This document shows positions 1 through 11,172 of a stretch of 64,000 nucleotides of DNA, piece by piece. A program made the translations under genes and the position numbers. The stretch is from Ceratodon purpureus (Eukaryota > Streptophyta > Bryopsida > Pseudoditrichales > Ditrichaceae), in NCBI GenBank assembly GCA_014871385.1, contig CM026426.1:75010303-75074302 (forward strand). Direction: 5' to 3'. The notes under the pieces are model-generated. The model was not told the DNA's origin, made no database searches, and saw only the letters and a program-made list of their open reading frames with translations. Positions within the stretch are counted from its first letter, which is position 1. Every line of letters begins with the position of its first letter.

Positions 1-2
1 GA

Positions 3-1796
3 GGCCACTTGCAAAGAGCGCGGGAAACGCGGGGTGGCCATGGTTCCCGGAGTCACGGCTCTCGTGCAACCCATGGATCTGGAGGGCGACACGGCGCGAT
101 AGGGAGCCACGCCGCGGAAAACATCGGCAGCCAAGGCACTAGGTCTCGTCCAGCGAGCTCGGGAAGTTCTAGCGGAGTACAAGCACCCGCCATGGAAATC
201 GTCCCGCCACCTAAACCACTACCTAGGGTATTGTGGACATCGGCACCGTCCGACCAGTGTCCGCCGTCTACTGAAGAGCGTAGGGGAAGTAAGCGGGCAG
301 GGGGGTCGCAAGGAACGGAGTCTGGGTCGACCGCGTCCGGTTCTGAGGCTAGGAAGCACAAGCATCGGAAGAAGGTAGCCGCGTGTGACCAGCATTCCAC
401 GGAGGCTAGGCTTTGCTGTAGAAAGATAATCCTGGAATGGTTTGCAAGCCACGACATGCCATACTTGGAGAGTACATTCTTGAATGATGGACCGGCGGGA
501 CTCGAGAAAGCTTCGAATGCTCTGAGGCTACTACTGCAGGAGGGCATGGCGGGGGATGAAGTCCAGGAGGATAGATGGAAGAGCAATTGGGGACAGTGGA
601 TCGAGGAACAGGTGCAGGAGGCATTGTTCAATTCAATAGTGCCATTTAACATGTTGTGTGGACCTGGTTCGGGATGTAGTGGGGGAAACTCCGAGCTCCT
701 ACAGAAGCTGGAGAATTGGAAAAGAGGTGCTATCCTCGCGAAGGGGAAGGGAAGGACTACACTGCCGAAGTTTGTCGGGAGAGCTCTGGTCAACGACATC
801 GCTTTTCGGGACAGAAACGGTCTGAAGTGGCTACCGAAGGGTTCTTACGCCATCCCCGTAGACGAAAATAGTTTTCAGAGTTCGTTTGGAATCGTGCGAA
901 GGGTGCGAATTGCAGAGGCATGTTTCATCCCGGAGTGGCTTCATTTTGCAGGGAAGACCATGAAGGTGACTGACTTCAAGACAAGTCGCGATCAACGCTC
1001 TATCGAGGCAATGTCATGTCCAGCTGATCACCCTGGTGTGATTAAGCTGCAATACCTAAACCGGAAGACGCTAGAGTCGTACTCGCTATGGTGGAACGGA
1101 GGCTCGTTGAAGAACATGCGTGCGTTTGATTTGAAATTTGGGGAAACCCATGAAATGGAACTCCTCAAAGACGCAGGTCTGGACTTCGAGGCCCGGAAGA
1201 AGCTGGTCGTTTACCAAAAAAATCGAGCTCACTTGGCCTGGGCTCTCATGTGCATTGTGGATGTGGTACACGGCGAGGAAGTGCTACTTTGCGACCTACA
1301 CCCTAACAATGTCATGCTCCACTTTCCAACAGACCGCGACGGAGCTATTTTCATAGGTATATGTGACTGGGGAATGGCTTCTTTCATGCCCGAATCGGCC
1401 CCTTCGTACTACGGAGTACAGAGCGAAGACGCGATAAAGAAGCACATGGAAATGTACAGTTGTGCCGCTCCGGAGTTGTTCCATGTGCATGGCTCTAAAG
1501 GCTCATCCTAGTCCCCACGTCGCATGGCAAAGCAGCACCCTCACACGTACAAATCAGAGTCCTATAGCGTTGGAGTACTCGCAAGGCAGATTTACAACTC
1601 CGACTCGACATCGGTTCTATTTCAGCAGAACCGCGACCCTAACGGGGTTAAGATGCGCTTTGAGCAGGGTTTAGACGAAATGACCCAGATCAACCCGGCT
1701 GCTAGACAAACCGTCACACACGTCGTGAGGACGTTGAAGTTACCACCTTACAATCTGCAAACACCGAATATGTGTTTCCGGGACACCCATTCATAA
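3..1796 (+). pseudogene. Atypical protein-kinase-like gene, 5' end outside window, one in-frame TAG
   Basis: The frame is open from the left edge, so the start is not seen; the first in-frame ATG is at 192. The N-terminus is low-complexity (His/Gly/Ser) with a basic KHKHRKK patch. A kinase fold follows: a loop-like SFGIVRRVRI and a beta3-like GKTMKV (about residues 290-320), a hinge-like HPGVIKL...WWNGGSL, a catalytic loop LCDLHPNNVML (about 426-436) and DWG in place of DFG (about 452). The HRD motif reads LCD, but the catalytic Asp and Asn are present. The C-lobe (APELFHV, then SYSVGVLARQIY) continues in the same frame past a TAG at 1509-1511 and ends at TAA 1794-1796. Kinase family membership is inferred from motif order; the substrate is unknown. 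The TAG makes this a broken copy, or a CAG (Gln) lost by transition. A GTGAGT donor-like site lies at 1804, after the stop. Confidence 0.6.
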
Positions 1797-1878
1797 ATTA
1801 CATGTGAGTATGCAAAACTCCTTAGAAACGATTTGTCCAACGCGCAGGTACCGCTTCTTAGTGGTCTGACAATTTGAA

Positions 1879-2734
1879 TATAACTATATCATTCTCGAAT
1901 CCGTGCGATTTGACACCCTCCCGCAGTGACCAGTGTCCGACATCTAGTCCGCCCACTCCGCGTACTCATTGTGCCCGCTCTCCGATCCGTCTTACTGGCG
2001 TCCGAAACATGCCCGCTTACCAGTCCGCCCCAGCCGCGTCCGCATATCATTGCCATCCGACTCTAAACCCCAATCCGCATCCGCCTGTCCGGCCTCAATC
2101 GTCCGCTACATTAAACCACAACCATCTTCAAACCTGGCGACGAGGAATGTCGGAAAGACCGGACGACTGGCCGAGAAATACGGCTAGTGTCCCGTGCTTA
2201 GGCAAAGACAATGTCACAAATCCTCTTCAACAACGTGAAATTCAAACAGTGACCAACTCATGAACGAAAATTCCCAATAGAACTTACGAACACGAGAGTT
2301 GATCGATGTGACACTTCAGTAGAATTACAAGGTGCATAGAATTTTTTGAATGCAATGAATTTCGTGTTGATCCATCTATTAAACCATCTATTACCACACA
2401 GCCTACAGGACATTTGAAACACCATATTCATGTTGCAATGATGGAACCTACTTGGATACACTGAGTGTAGAAGGAGGAGTACGAAGATATGAAGTCCTGA
2501 AGGATATGTTGTCAAGTCACAGTCGCCAATCCGAACTCAACCCCTCAAATCACCATAATGAGATGACCACCTTGGCGTTAAATATGGCGGCTGCCTGTAG
2601 GGGTAGCCATGGCCAGGGCAGTTCCATTCAATCTACGCCATCGTTGAGAGTTTTGATTGGAGTCGCCATTGCATTCTGGTTTTGATTTGTAGTTCGCTAG
2701 TCTGAGGTTGCAAGGGTCCGATCGAAGAGGAGGG
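1879..2734. repeat. Intergenic stretch with a GTCCG-rich block (about 1915-2140)
   Basis: No convincing gene. The segment from about 1915 to 2140 is packed with GTCCG and GCCCGC-like words. It resembles a second block at 4735-5030 in the same orientation; both contain CCTCAATCGTCCGC and a CCAGTCCG(C/G)CCC word. The remainder (2150-2690) shows nothing recognisable. An in-frame TAG at 2690 closes the frame upstream of the next gene. Confidence 0.5.
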
Positions 2735-4242
2735 ATGTACGTGTTGCGAGTGAGAGGGGTCAAAATGGGAGAAGATGGGAAGGAGAGTTACTTTCACGTG
2801 AAGGTTGGGTTGCCAAATGCAGGTTTGGACCCCGCCTTTGACTGCAACCATGTCAGCAATGAGGAGCTAAGGTCCATATTCGGAGAGAGGGTTCTTGGGA
2901 AGGGATATTTCTTCGATGGAGCGAAATCAGGAGAGGTCAAGGCGAGAGTGTTGGAGCTGTACCCAGCGATCTCTCAAATTCCCGAGCTTCCTGCTGGTTT
3001 GTTCCTCCCAGAGAGCTTCGCGAGAGCGGTCGTTTCGGAGGTTTTCCATCGCTACCCAATGAATTGGGCAAAGTATGCGGAGGATCGCTGGAGGGGTAAG
3101 AAAATCGAGAGCGGAGACGAACTCACAGTCCTGTATCGCACCCCTGACCGGAATGCCACCTACGTCGGAATCGTCTGCAAGGGCCTGGAAGCCGAGATTG
3201 CGGACGCTGAGAAGGACTTCGAGACGGCCGTGGCAGCCCATAGTGTTGCACACGAACGGGCTGCGCTTCTGAGGCAGACGGCCAAGCCACCGCTCACGGA
3301 TATGGACAGGTACAAGCTTCAGATCAAGCGGAGGTGCATTGAGGAGACTATAGACTCCTCCGAGGCGAAACTGGAGAAGTGGGGGGCGATGAAGTCCGTC
3401 GTCGAAGGCTCTGCTGATGAAACATTCCTGAGGTTCTTCGAGGACAAAATCCACGGCCAAGAACAGAGAATCTTGGAGGCTGGGGAGGAAGTGCAACGTA
3501 TGAAGGAGGATTTAACTGAAACGTCGGAGAGGGATCTCGCGGTGGCCATCGAGGATGAGAAACGCCTGTCTTCTGCAAAGCAGGATGCAAGGGAGAAGGT
3601 GACGGGCTTGAAAGAAAATCTCCGCTAGCTTCATATATGGTCGTCTACATCAATGTTCCGTGCCCCTAGTCCTCGAATCGCAGCGCCCACTCAGAACATC
3701 GAGTCAATTACCCTTACAGTGCAAGGTTGCTCCCTTTGTAACCAAGGGTTTCCGGCGATGGACCTCGTGACTGCGTCGTGCGCTTGCCCATACCACCCGT
3801 GGTGCGCTGCAGTGCGGACTTCGCTTGGTCAGAACTGCGCAAGATGCGGGGAGCATTTCGCAGAGAACTGGTTGAACAGCTTCGGCTTTTTCAAGTGCGA
3901 AGGTACGTCAATGTCGCGCATGTGCATTGATTTCCAGTATTGCTGAATCCGTTATGGAACCGAATATGACATACTTCCGACTTATGCGTCTGTATCTTGC
4001 ATCTGATAAGCAATTTTTTATTGAAATTCGTTTTTGACATGATCCTGTGCATTAGAGTGTCCATTGCGGTGGTCCGGAACTGATATCTGAGTTTTGCTAC
4101 AACAGCGCGAGTGGGGATTGGCAGTGCGCCGGATACCGGAGAGGGAGAAAAGAGGCGCAAGCATTTGAACTCGGACATTGGAGGGTGGAATTATGCGCGC
4201 AAGGACAAGTCGACCTCTACATGTCGCCGGAAATCAAAATAG
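2735..4242 (+). pseudogene. Coiled-coil plus RING-like zinc-finger gene, two exons, one in-frame TAG
   Basis: Start taken at ATG 2735, the first after an in-frame TAG at 2690. Residues 1-40 (MYVLRVRG...YFHVKVG) weakly resemble the start of GIY-YIG/T5orf172-type domains; this is a guess. Residues about 140-297 are charged and heptad-like, a probable coiled coil. The frame then meets TAG at 3626-3628 and continues without shift into a zinc module C-x2-C-x13-C-x-C-x2-H-x2-C...C-x2-C (from about 3728), which fits a RING-type E3 layout. The exon ends at a perfect donor GTACGT (3903). An acceptor at 4104-4105 opens a second exon that keeps phase, encodes a basic tail (KRRKHL, CRRKSK; possible nuclear signal) and stops at TAG 4240-4242. 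Function is unknown; ubiquitin ligase is an inference. The internal TAG suggests a dead copy, or a very recent nonsense change. Confidence 0.5.
3903..4105 (+). other. Predicted GT-AG intron in the coiled-coil/RING gene
   Basis: Donor G|GTACGT and acceptor TGCTACAACAG flank 203 bp. Splicing keeps phase 1 and joins the RING-like exon to a basic tail with a clean stop. Predicted from sequence only. Confidence 0.5.
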
Positions 4243-4734
4243 TGTTTTCCACCTCCGATTTCTTGGAAGACTGCGACTGTATCTCAGCAACGGAATGGAT
4301 TGCATTGTTACGATGCAGTGAATTTTCGTACAGTAGCTTAGACAATTTACCTTTTTTAAACTCCCAACTGTGCATCTGAACAAGGAAAACTTTGATCACG
4401 GACTGTTTGTAAGGAATTTTCGGACCTATACTCGTTTGATAACTAAGCTACTATCACGGAAGTCCGGCTTTTTATAAGGAACTTTCATAGCTATACTCTT
4501 TCACTCACTAAATTTCTACCAAGACAGCCATGTTTTAATGGATACAGGTCGATTACAATATATAATCTGATGGAATTCAATATCGGTTTGAGAAGTAGTT
4601 GGTCAGTATGTCACTTCAGTAGTGTCGAATGGTTCGAATTTCATATTTGCTCGTGAACCAGTTGAGCTGTGTGAAAATTGAAGACAATATGTTCCCAATC
4701 ACTGCATCGCGGACCACCCTGTATATGTTCGTTC
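4243..4734. other. Intergenic, nothing recognised
   Basis: Moderately AT-rich. I see no long open frame, repeat or RNA gene here. Confidence 0.5.
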
Positions 4735-5030
4735 ACATCGCGTCCGCCCGGTCCGACAGCCTCCGTCCGCAATACGATCGGCATCAAGTCCGCCCACCCG
4801 GATACGCATTATGCCCGCCTACAGGCCCGTCCGAGCCATGTCCGCCTACCAGTCCGGCCCACTCGCGGACTTCCTCGGCATTCAACCGTCATGTTCCTCC
4901 TCAATCGTCCGCCACGAGAAAACACGTCCGCCCCTGAACCCTAAATCGGTTGCCCGTCTCTGTCCGCCCGACTCCGCCGTCGGAACTCCTCCGCACATCC
5001 ACGTCACCGTCCGGGGCCACCGCAATTCCA
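4735..5030. repeat. Second GTCCG-rich block
   Basis: Dense GTCCG/GTCCGCC words, similar to 1915-2140 and in the same orientation. Short open frames here come from the simple composition and are not called as genes. Confidence 0.5.
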
Positions 5031-5254
5031 AGTAGGACGCCACGTAACGGGGCCGAGTAACTCTTTTACCCACGCTACTCGCAGGACCTAAAGGACCCTA
5101 CGCTGACCCCTATTGTGACGTCGGAGGACCCCCGTCACGACCCATTCGGACGTCGCGACCGAAAAGTCACGACTTGACGGCATAGAAAACCCTGAAGAGC
5201 TGCAGTTGTCGAAATCATGAGAAGTATTACTTTCTTTTCATGGGTTCTGAATGT
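5031..5254. other. Unassigned spacer before the MITE pair
   Basis: Mixed-composition sequence with no gene or repeat structure I can name. Confidence 0.4.
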
Positions 5255-6235
5255 TTAACCCCTGAAGGTTTTGGAAATCCGAAATGGCTATCGGCTGTTT
5301 CGGGCAGCCTACATGAAGAGATTAAAAGTAATATTTTTGCCTAAGAATTTTACTGGGTACTCCCTATACCGCAAGGTGTATGTGATAAAATTTTCAAAGC
5401 CAAACTTCACTTTTAGAACCTTCATCTAGAAATTTTAGGTTTCAAGTCCAAAACAGGCAGTTTAAAATCAGGTTTTTTTAGATTAATTTTTTTTTGAAAT
5501 GTGTTCATAACCAATTCACAACTCAAAATCCAAAGTGACCTATGTCAAAGAGCTTACCAATCTTACAAGGGCAGCCTCCTAAAATTACCAAAACAATGTT
5601 CACAATTTTTGAAAATTTTACAATTTTTTCCTTCAAAATTTGTCAAAATTTGAGATGTAGGAATTTTTCAATTCTTTTTTCCAATAATTCAAAAACTCAT
5701 AGACGTAACTTTCAACTGTTCACTTTTTTAAGAAACCAAAAACATTTGACATTATTTAAGTTTTACCATAGTGTGGTTTTGTACCTTCTTCTGGAAAATA
5801 ATTTGCTTGAAGGCCAAAAAAGCGTAATGAGACTCTACAATTTTGCATGGAGGTGCCCAACTTAGTCACCTACATGGAAAAAAATATTAGCAAAATGTTC
5901 GGGATAACAATCATCAAGTCTCCCTTGGCACCATTTAGAGTATGCCTTTATGCAAAGCCAAAAAGAAAAAAAATAGTAAACTTTGAACGTTATATCTTCA
6001 CAAATGGTAAAGATCCAACTGTTGAAATTTGACATGAATGCCATATACATTAAAATGGCCATTCTACGTTATATTGGCCGCCACACTATTCAAATAAAGT
6101 GGAAAATTGAACTGAAATCACACTATTTGAGCGGCCAATATAACGTAGAATGGCCAATTTAATGTATATGGCATTCATGGTATTATTTTGAATAGTTAGC
6201 TTCAAGATCTTATGGTTGGATGTACCAAAAAAGTA
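5255..6235 (+). mobile_element. TTAA-class MITE, diverged copy A (right end not found)
   Basis: Begins TTAACCCCTGAAGG and aligns by eye along its length with copy B (6809-7745). Shared words include CCGAAATGGCT, TTTTGCCTAAGA, ACCTTCATCTAGAAATTTTAGG and the later GGTAAA.ATCCAAC block. It lacks the mirrored right terminus, so it is truncated or too diverged. It carries a 147-bp foldback at 6033-6179 that copy B lacks. It has no coding capacity, so it would depend on a transposase elsewhere. Confidence 0.55.
6033..6179. mobile_element. 147-bp foldback MITE with 49-bp arms
   Basis: Arms 6033-6081 and 6131-6179 are inverted copies of each other with one mismatch by eye (48/49). They enclose a 49-bp AT-rich centre with two CACACTATT words. 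It lies inside the larger MITE copy A at a point where copy B has no such sequence, so it is a separate, later insertion. The family cannot be assigned; target duplications are unclear because the arm ends (CATG) are palindromic. Confidence 0.65.
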
Positions 6236-6808
6236 GGTCTGTCTGCAGTAGGTTGGATTGTGCTTTTTGTTTGTATTGAATTCATGTCTTCAATGCTTGG
6301 CGTGTTTCTCAATGAGCTATGATTTTGTGTAACTGCCGTTTCTTATCTCTTATCCACAGCTTTGTATGAATGAAATTTTGTTGAACCGGGAACTCTATTT
6401 TTTTTGAACCAGGGACCTAATTTGGCGCTATAATTGTCGCCAACAGCCTCCTTTTGCCCCAGAATGAAGTGCTTATTAGCTGACATGGCATGTTGCCCCT
6501 TTGAAATGAAAATAAAAAAACACCATTCCATGCAAACAAGTCAGATCTGCCTATGCCCCCACCTAAATTCTTTATCTGGGCAAGGCCCCTTTAACCACGG
6601 AGCAACCAAGAGCCCACTGTTTCTATTGCAAATCTGACATTCACATTAAGAGGAACACCTCCACGATGGAGTTCTTTGATGCATTAGCACTCCAACTAAA
6701 CCAAACACTTCCACAAAAATCTCCAAATGATAATTACTATTTTGTCATCCGTAGATTATTTTTCTATTCATCCAAACGCCATGAAATGGCGCCCGCGGCG
6801 CTTCTGGG
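6236..6808. other. Spacer between MITE copies, nothing recognised
   Basis: AT-rich sequence. Short open frames (about 60 codons) have no recognisable features. Confidence 0.4.
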
Positions 6809-7745
6809 TTAACCCCTAAGTGCCCAGGAAAGCCGAAATGGCTTTTTGCTGTTTCGGTCAGTTTAGATAAAGGGATTAAAATTGATATTTTTGCCTAAGA
6901 TTTTTACAGGATGCTCCTTGTACTGCAAAGTGTATGTGGTAAAATTTGCAAAGCTAAATTCCAATTTTAAGACCTTCATCTAGAAATTTTAGGTTTCAAG
7001 TCCAAAACGGGAGCTTAAAATTAGGCTTTTTTTTAAAAAACAATTCTTGAAATTTGTTCATAACCAAACCACCACTTAAATTTCAAAAAGACCCAAGTCA
7101 AAAAATATACCAATTTTACAAGGACAGCCACTAAAAATTACAGAGACAAGCTTCAATATTTTCAGTAATTTTTGAATTTATTCTTTCGAAATTCGTCAAA
7201 TTTATAGATTTTAGAATTTTTCAAAAATAATTTCGCTCAAAAATCAAAAACTTATAAAGGCACCTAACCACTGTTCAGATTTTTCTAAAACAAAATATAC
7301 GTGACGTCATGCATATTTTACTATATCAACGTTTTTAGACCTGCTTCTAGAAACCAATTTTTGTGAGAGCCAAAAAAAGGAATGAGTCTCTCAAATTTTC
7401 CATGGACGTACTCAACTTGATTACCTACATAGAATAAAATATGGGAAAAATGTTTGGGGTAACAATCTTCAACTCCCCCTTTGCACCATTTTGACTATGT
7501 CATTCAGCCAATGCCAAAAAAACGTTTTGCTGCAACTTTGAATATTATAATCTCTAAGATGGTAAACATCCAACGGCTGATAATTTTATCAGTACTTCTA
7601 AATATGGTTTAGTACAAGATTTTACGGCTGGATGTCTAAAAAAAAAAAATTTGTTTGGTTCAAATTGTCGTTTCTACAAGGTGGTCAAAAATCACTATTT
7701 TGGAGGTTTTGAGACCCAAAACATGCTTGGGCACTTAGGGGTTAA
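6809..7745 (+). mobile_element. TTAA-class (piggyBac- or Kolobok-like) MITE, copy B, complete
   Basis: Left end TTAA|CCCCTAAGTGCCCAGG (6809-6828) and right end CTTGGGCACTTAGGGG|TTAA (7726-7745) are inverted copies with one mismatch. The TTAA at both edges is the duplication expected of piggyBac-type (also Kolobok-type) insertion, and the CCC start is typical of piggyBac ends. Flanking host words (CTTCTGGG on the left, ACCGGAAG on the right) meet at the TTAA. The roughly 930-bp interior is non-coding, so it is non-autonomous. The superfamily is inferred from the ends only. Confidence 0.7.
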
Positions 7746-8505
7746 ACCGGAAGTAGGGGAGTCTATGGCCGTGTAGCCCCGAGGTTACCTTGCCCTGCCT
7801 GCCCAAGTCACTGCCACTCCAAGTCATCACCCGCTCCGCCTCCCCTCGCCTCCCCAATCGCTTCGCCTCCCAGGCCGGCTCCCACCCCTTCGCCTTCCAC
7901 TCGCTAACCCGTTCGCCTCTAAGTCTTAGTACTTTAAATGTAAAATAATAATATTGAAAGGTGACTTTTGAACTATTGATGATTTTAAAAAATATATGTA
8001 TATTTTATGAATTACATTTTTCTCTTAGTTTAATAAATTAACGTTCTTGATAAAATTATAACTTGTGAATTATAATTTTTTTATTGAAATTTTTTTATTA
8101 AATTAATTATTGAATCTATAATGATATCAACTTTTTTATAATTATAAGCATTCCAATTTGCCTTGTAATTTTTGAATTAATCACAACTAAATTTAACCCA
8201 AAAAAATATTACTTTTATAAAATAGCATACAATTCTAAAAATTTAAAAATTTAAAAGGAAATCAATGAATGTACTTTTACTTTTATAGTAAATCAATTTA
8301 AAATAAACATTAATTATAGTCAAAAGGTATGTTTTTTGGACATGATTTCTAATTATATATTTAGACTTCACTTAATTACTTTATATTTTTTAAATATTTA
8401 TGAAATTATATAAAATATAACCGTTGTTTTTATATTTGATTAATGTATATATTGATTATATATATTATAATATATTCTTGCATATGTTTTGGTTTAATTC
8501 ATTAG
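7746..8505. other. C-rich patch, then AT-rich leader of the transposase-like gene
   Basis: 7795-7915 is rich in CGCCTCCC-like words. From about 7920 composition switches abruptly to very AT-rich. No open frame is supported until the acceptor-like TTCATTAG at 8498-8505. Confidence 0.4.
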
Positions 8506-10774
8506 GATGGAGCCAAAAAAAAACCTAAACCAAGTAGTGATCATTCTAGAGTCATAAAAATATCTAAGGAGAGATGGAGTGATTATAAGGAATTAGTGGA
8601 ATACCTTCCACATCATTACAAAAATTGTCCAAATAAGGTTGTTGATTGGTGTTTCGATAAATTAAATGTGGAAATTCAAACAATCATTGAAGAAGGACAA
8701 AGACTGAAAGTGGAGCAAAATCAGTTCTCTGTGAAGCAAAATCAGTCATCTGTTGAGATTCTTGAGTTAAACCAAGAATCTCAAAAGTGTCTTCTCAGGC
8801 CCTGAGTTGAATCAAAATCTTGTTCCAGAGCCTAGTAAGTGATATCTTTCTTGTTTTTTCCAGTTATAAAAAAAACTAAAATTTAATTAAGTTTTCTATA
8901 GTTTTTTTTAATATTTAGCTAAAATAAATTTTTTATCTATTTCTTTTATAAACAAACTTGTATTGTTATTTTTATTTTCACTTTTATCTATACATAATTC
9001 AATTATAAAATGAAAAGTATTCACTTTTTTTATATGCACATTATGACTCAGAAGAAATGTTTGAGGAATTCAATAATAAGCCTGTGTCAAAATATGCATT
9101 TGTAGAGGCATTGTGTAATGAAGAATTTATTACAGTTTTCAAGGCGCATTGTCCAGCATGTTTGAAAGTTTGTCGACCTGAAGTACACAATCAGAGCATG
9201 AGTTACAATGTGCATCTCAAATGTATCAATGGACACAAGTTCTCATGGCCAACTGTAAGTCCCGACGAACACTCCAATGTCCCTAAACTAACGCATATGG
9301 CATATAATGCAGAATTAAATACCGGAATGGGATACACACAATTTAGCGAATTTTTTAGGGGAACGGATTTTTACGTACCAGAGAAAAAGTCATTTTTATG
9401 AATTTCAAAAACAATGGATACATGCAACATTGAAAGTGTGGGATTTTGAAAGAAAAAATTGTGGGAACAACTTAAAAATGATGGACAATCGATTCTTGCA
9501 TACTTAGATGCTAGATATGATTCTACCAGTTTTGCTTATTACGGTACTGTTGTTGTCATACATGCAAGAATCGGACATGTATTAGAAGTCTGCACTATGA
9601 CAAGGAAGGAAGCTAGTGAGTCATGGAGAATCAAAGACTTAGCAAGAGAGAAGGCTTTGAAAACATTGTTACAAGTTAGGGTGAAGATTGCTAAAGTAGT
9701 ACATGATGATAAACGCATTGTGGATGGCATTTTGGAGAATTTTGGAATAATATCTCAAAAAGATTTGTGGCAGAAGTGTAAGCACCTCTTAAAAAATTCA
9801 CAGAAGGAATTAGTAGACAAAGTTACTCAACGATCAAGCCCCAAACAAGTTCAAGAGTGCAACACATATTCTGAATTAAATTCCATCTCAAATAAAGTCC
9901 TCCAAGATTGGCTTAAGGAATGGTCTCGTAATAGACCAATAGATGAACGTTTATTTAAAATATCAAGGATGAAACATGAAGACTTAGTACAAACAGTTGC
10001 AGAAAAGTTATGAATGTCTTTTGAAGCAACTGGAAGCATTGCATCAAGTTCGAAGCCTTCAAAATTAGCTTATTCTAAGTTAAGACAACATGATATATCA
10101 TCCAAACTTAAGAGTTGGGTTTACCATTGTTGTAGATTGACTCAAGGTAGCGGTAATGAAGATGTGGGGCAACTATGTTTACATATATGCAATGCAGCTG
10201 ACCATTGGGCTGGTGATCATAGTATTTGTGAAAAAGATGATAACTCAAAACAATGTGTATTGGAGAAGTGGGGTCCTAAAAAAGCTAAGTATGACTATAC
10301 TCAGGTCCGAGAAAATTACTTAAGTGAATCATTTCATAGCCTCATAAACAAGTACGCAACCAAACGCATCCATTTTGCGGCCACTTATGAAGCAAGAGTG
10401 GCATGTGCAGCCCTTGATTGGAATGAAAATCGAGCAAGTGAGTGTTTGAAGATTTTGAGCACCAAACCTTCTCAAGGTTCAATTCGTAAGCGTCTTGCTC
10501 ATAAGAACATATTATCTCAGAAGACATATCAGTGGAAAAACGATGTATGGCAATTACTTCGTGATCTTGGAAAAAAAGAAGAATAATATTCTGCGGGGAC
10601 AAGTATCAATGAGATTGCCACTCCGATTGAATCATCACCAAAGAGATTGGTGGGCGCAGGAATTACCCATAAAGAATCACAGAATAATTATAGTACACTA
10701 GGTTTGAAGATATTTGGTACATTTTGTGTATTAGGGTTTGGTTATCTGGGTTATCGATTTTATAGAAGATTATG
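8506..10774 (+). pseudogene. Decayed DDE transposase-like gene with intron, AT-rich
   Basis: Exon A (8506-8835) follows an acceptor-like TTCATTAG and encodes a small domain (KERWSDYKELVEYLPHHY) and a Gln-rich stretch. It shifts frame near 8790, where an ELNQ word is repeated. A donor A|GTAAGTG at 8836 and acceptor GACTCAG at 9051 join in phase to exon B. Exon B keeps one frame from 9052 to TGA 10772-10774, with in-frame TGA at 9399, 9447 and 10011 and TAA at 10584. It has a cysteine module (CPACLKVC), then LAYLDARYDS, KVVHDDKRIVDGIL and SQKDLWQKCK. From memory, this order matches the widespread DDE family with the DGRxDSPG signature; the superfamily name is uncertain. After the TAA, a hydrophobic stretch (about 20 residues) ends the frame. 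No terminal repeats were found. The breaks show it is inactive. Confidence 0.5.
8836..9051 (+). other. Predicted GT-AG intron in the AT-rich transposase-like gene
   Basis: Donor CTA|GTAAGTG and acceptor TATGACTCAG. The 216-bp interior is strongly AT/T-rich, as in plant introns, and removal keeps the phase of the exon B frame. Confidence 0.5.
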
Positions 10775-11172
10775 ACAAGGTTTCAATATTTAAATCATTT
10801 AGTATCTTCAATCAAAAAATGTTGTTTTAGATTTTTTCCTTGAATTGTTATTCCATTTAATTTTGTCGAGGAGTCAATATTATCTAATTTAATCAATTAA
10901 TTTTTTATAATCAATTGTAAAAATATAATGCATGTAAATCCAAAAGGACGACATTTTGATTTCTCTGAGACCAGCATGGCCAAAACATCTTCAGGATGCT
11001 GATAACTCTCATCTTATGATCGAGTAGAATCATGCAGATCTTTATGTTCAGCAACACTCTATAAGCTACCTGATCATCCAACAGTGTCTGGAAGCTAATT
11101 GGAAATCGCCCCACATCAGGCAACCGAGCCTGCAATCGAAAAACATCAATACAAGCATTAATAATTATAAAC
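10775..11172. other. AT-rich spacer, nothing recognised
   Basis: Trailing sequence of the AT-rich island. No gene, and no terminal repeat of the preceding element could be identified. Confidence 0.4.

Noticed and set aside
53-799. 248-codon minus-strand frame opposite the kinase-like gene
   Set aside because: No motif, and the plus frame has clear kinase features; a shadow.
3653-3946. RING-like segment as a separate small gene
   Set aside because: It is in the same frame as the coiled-coil part, just past the TAG, and its exon ends at a good donor; better read as one gene.
9399-10013. TGA read as tryptophan (organellar or alternative code) for the AT-rich island
   Set aside because: The three in-frame TGAs would allow it, but the gene also has an in-frame TAA and a frameshift, and neighbouring genes end in TGA.
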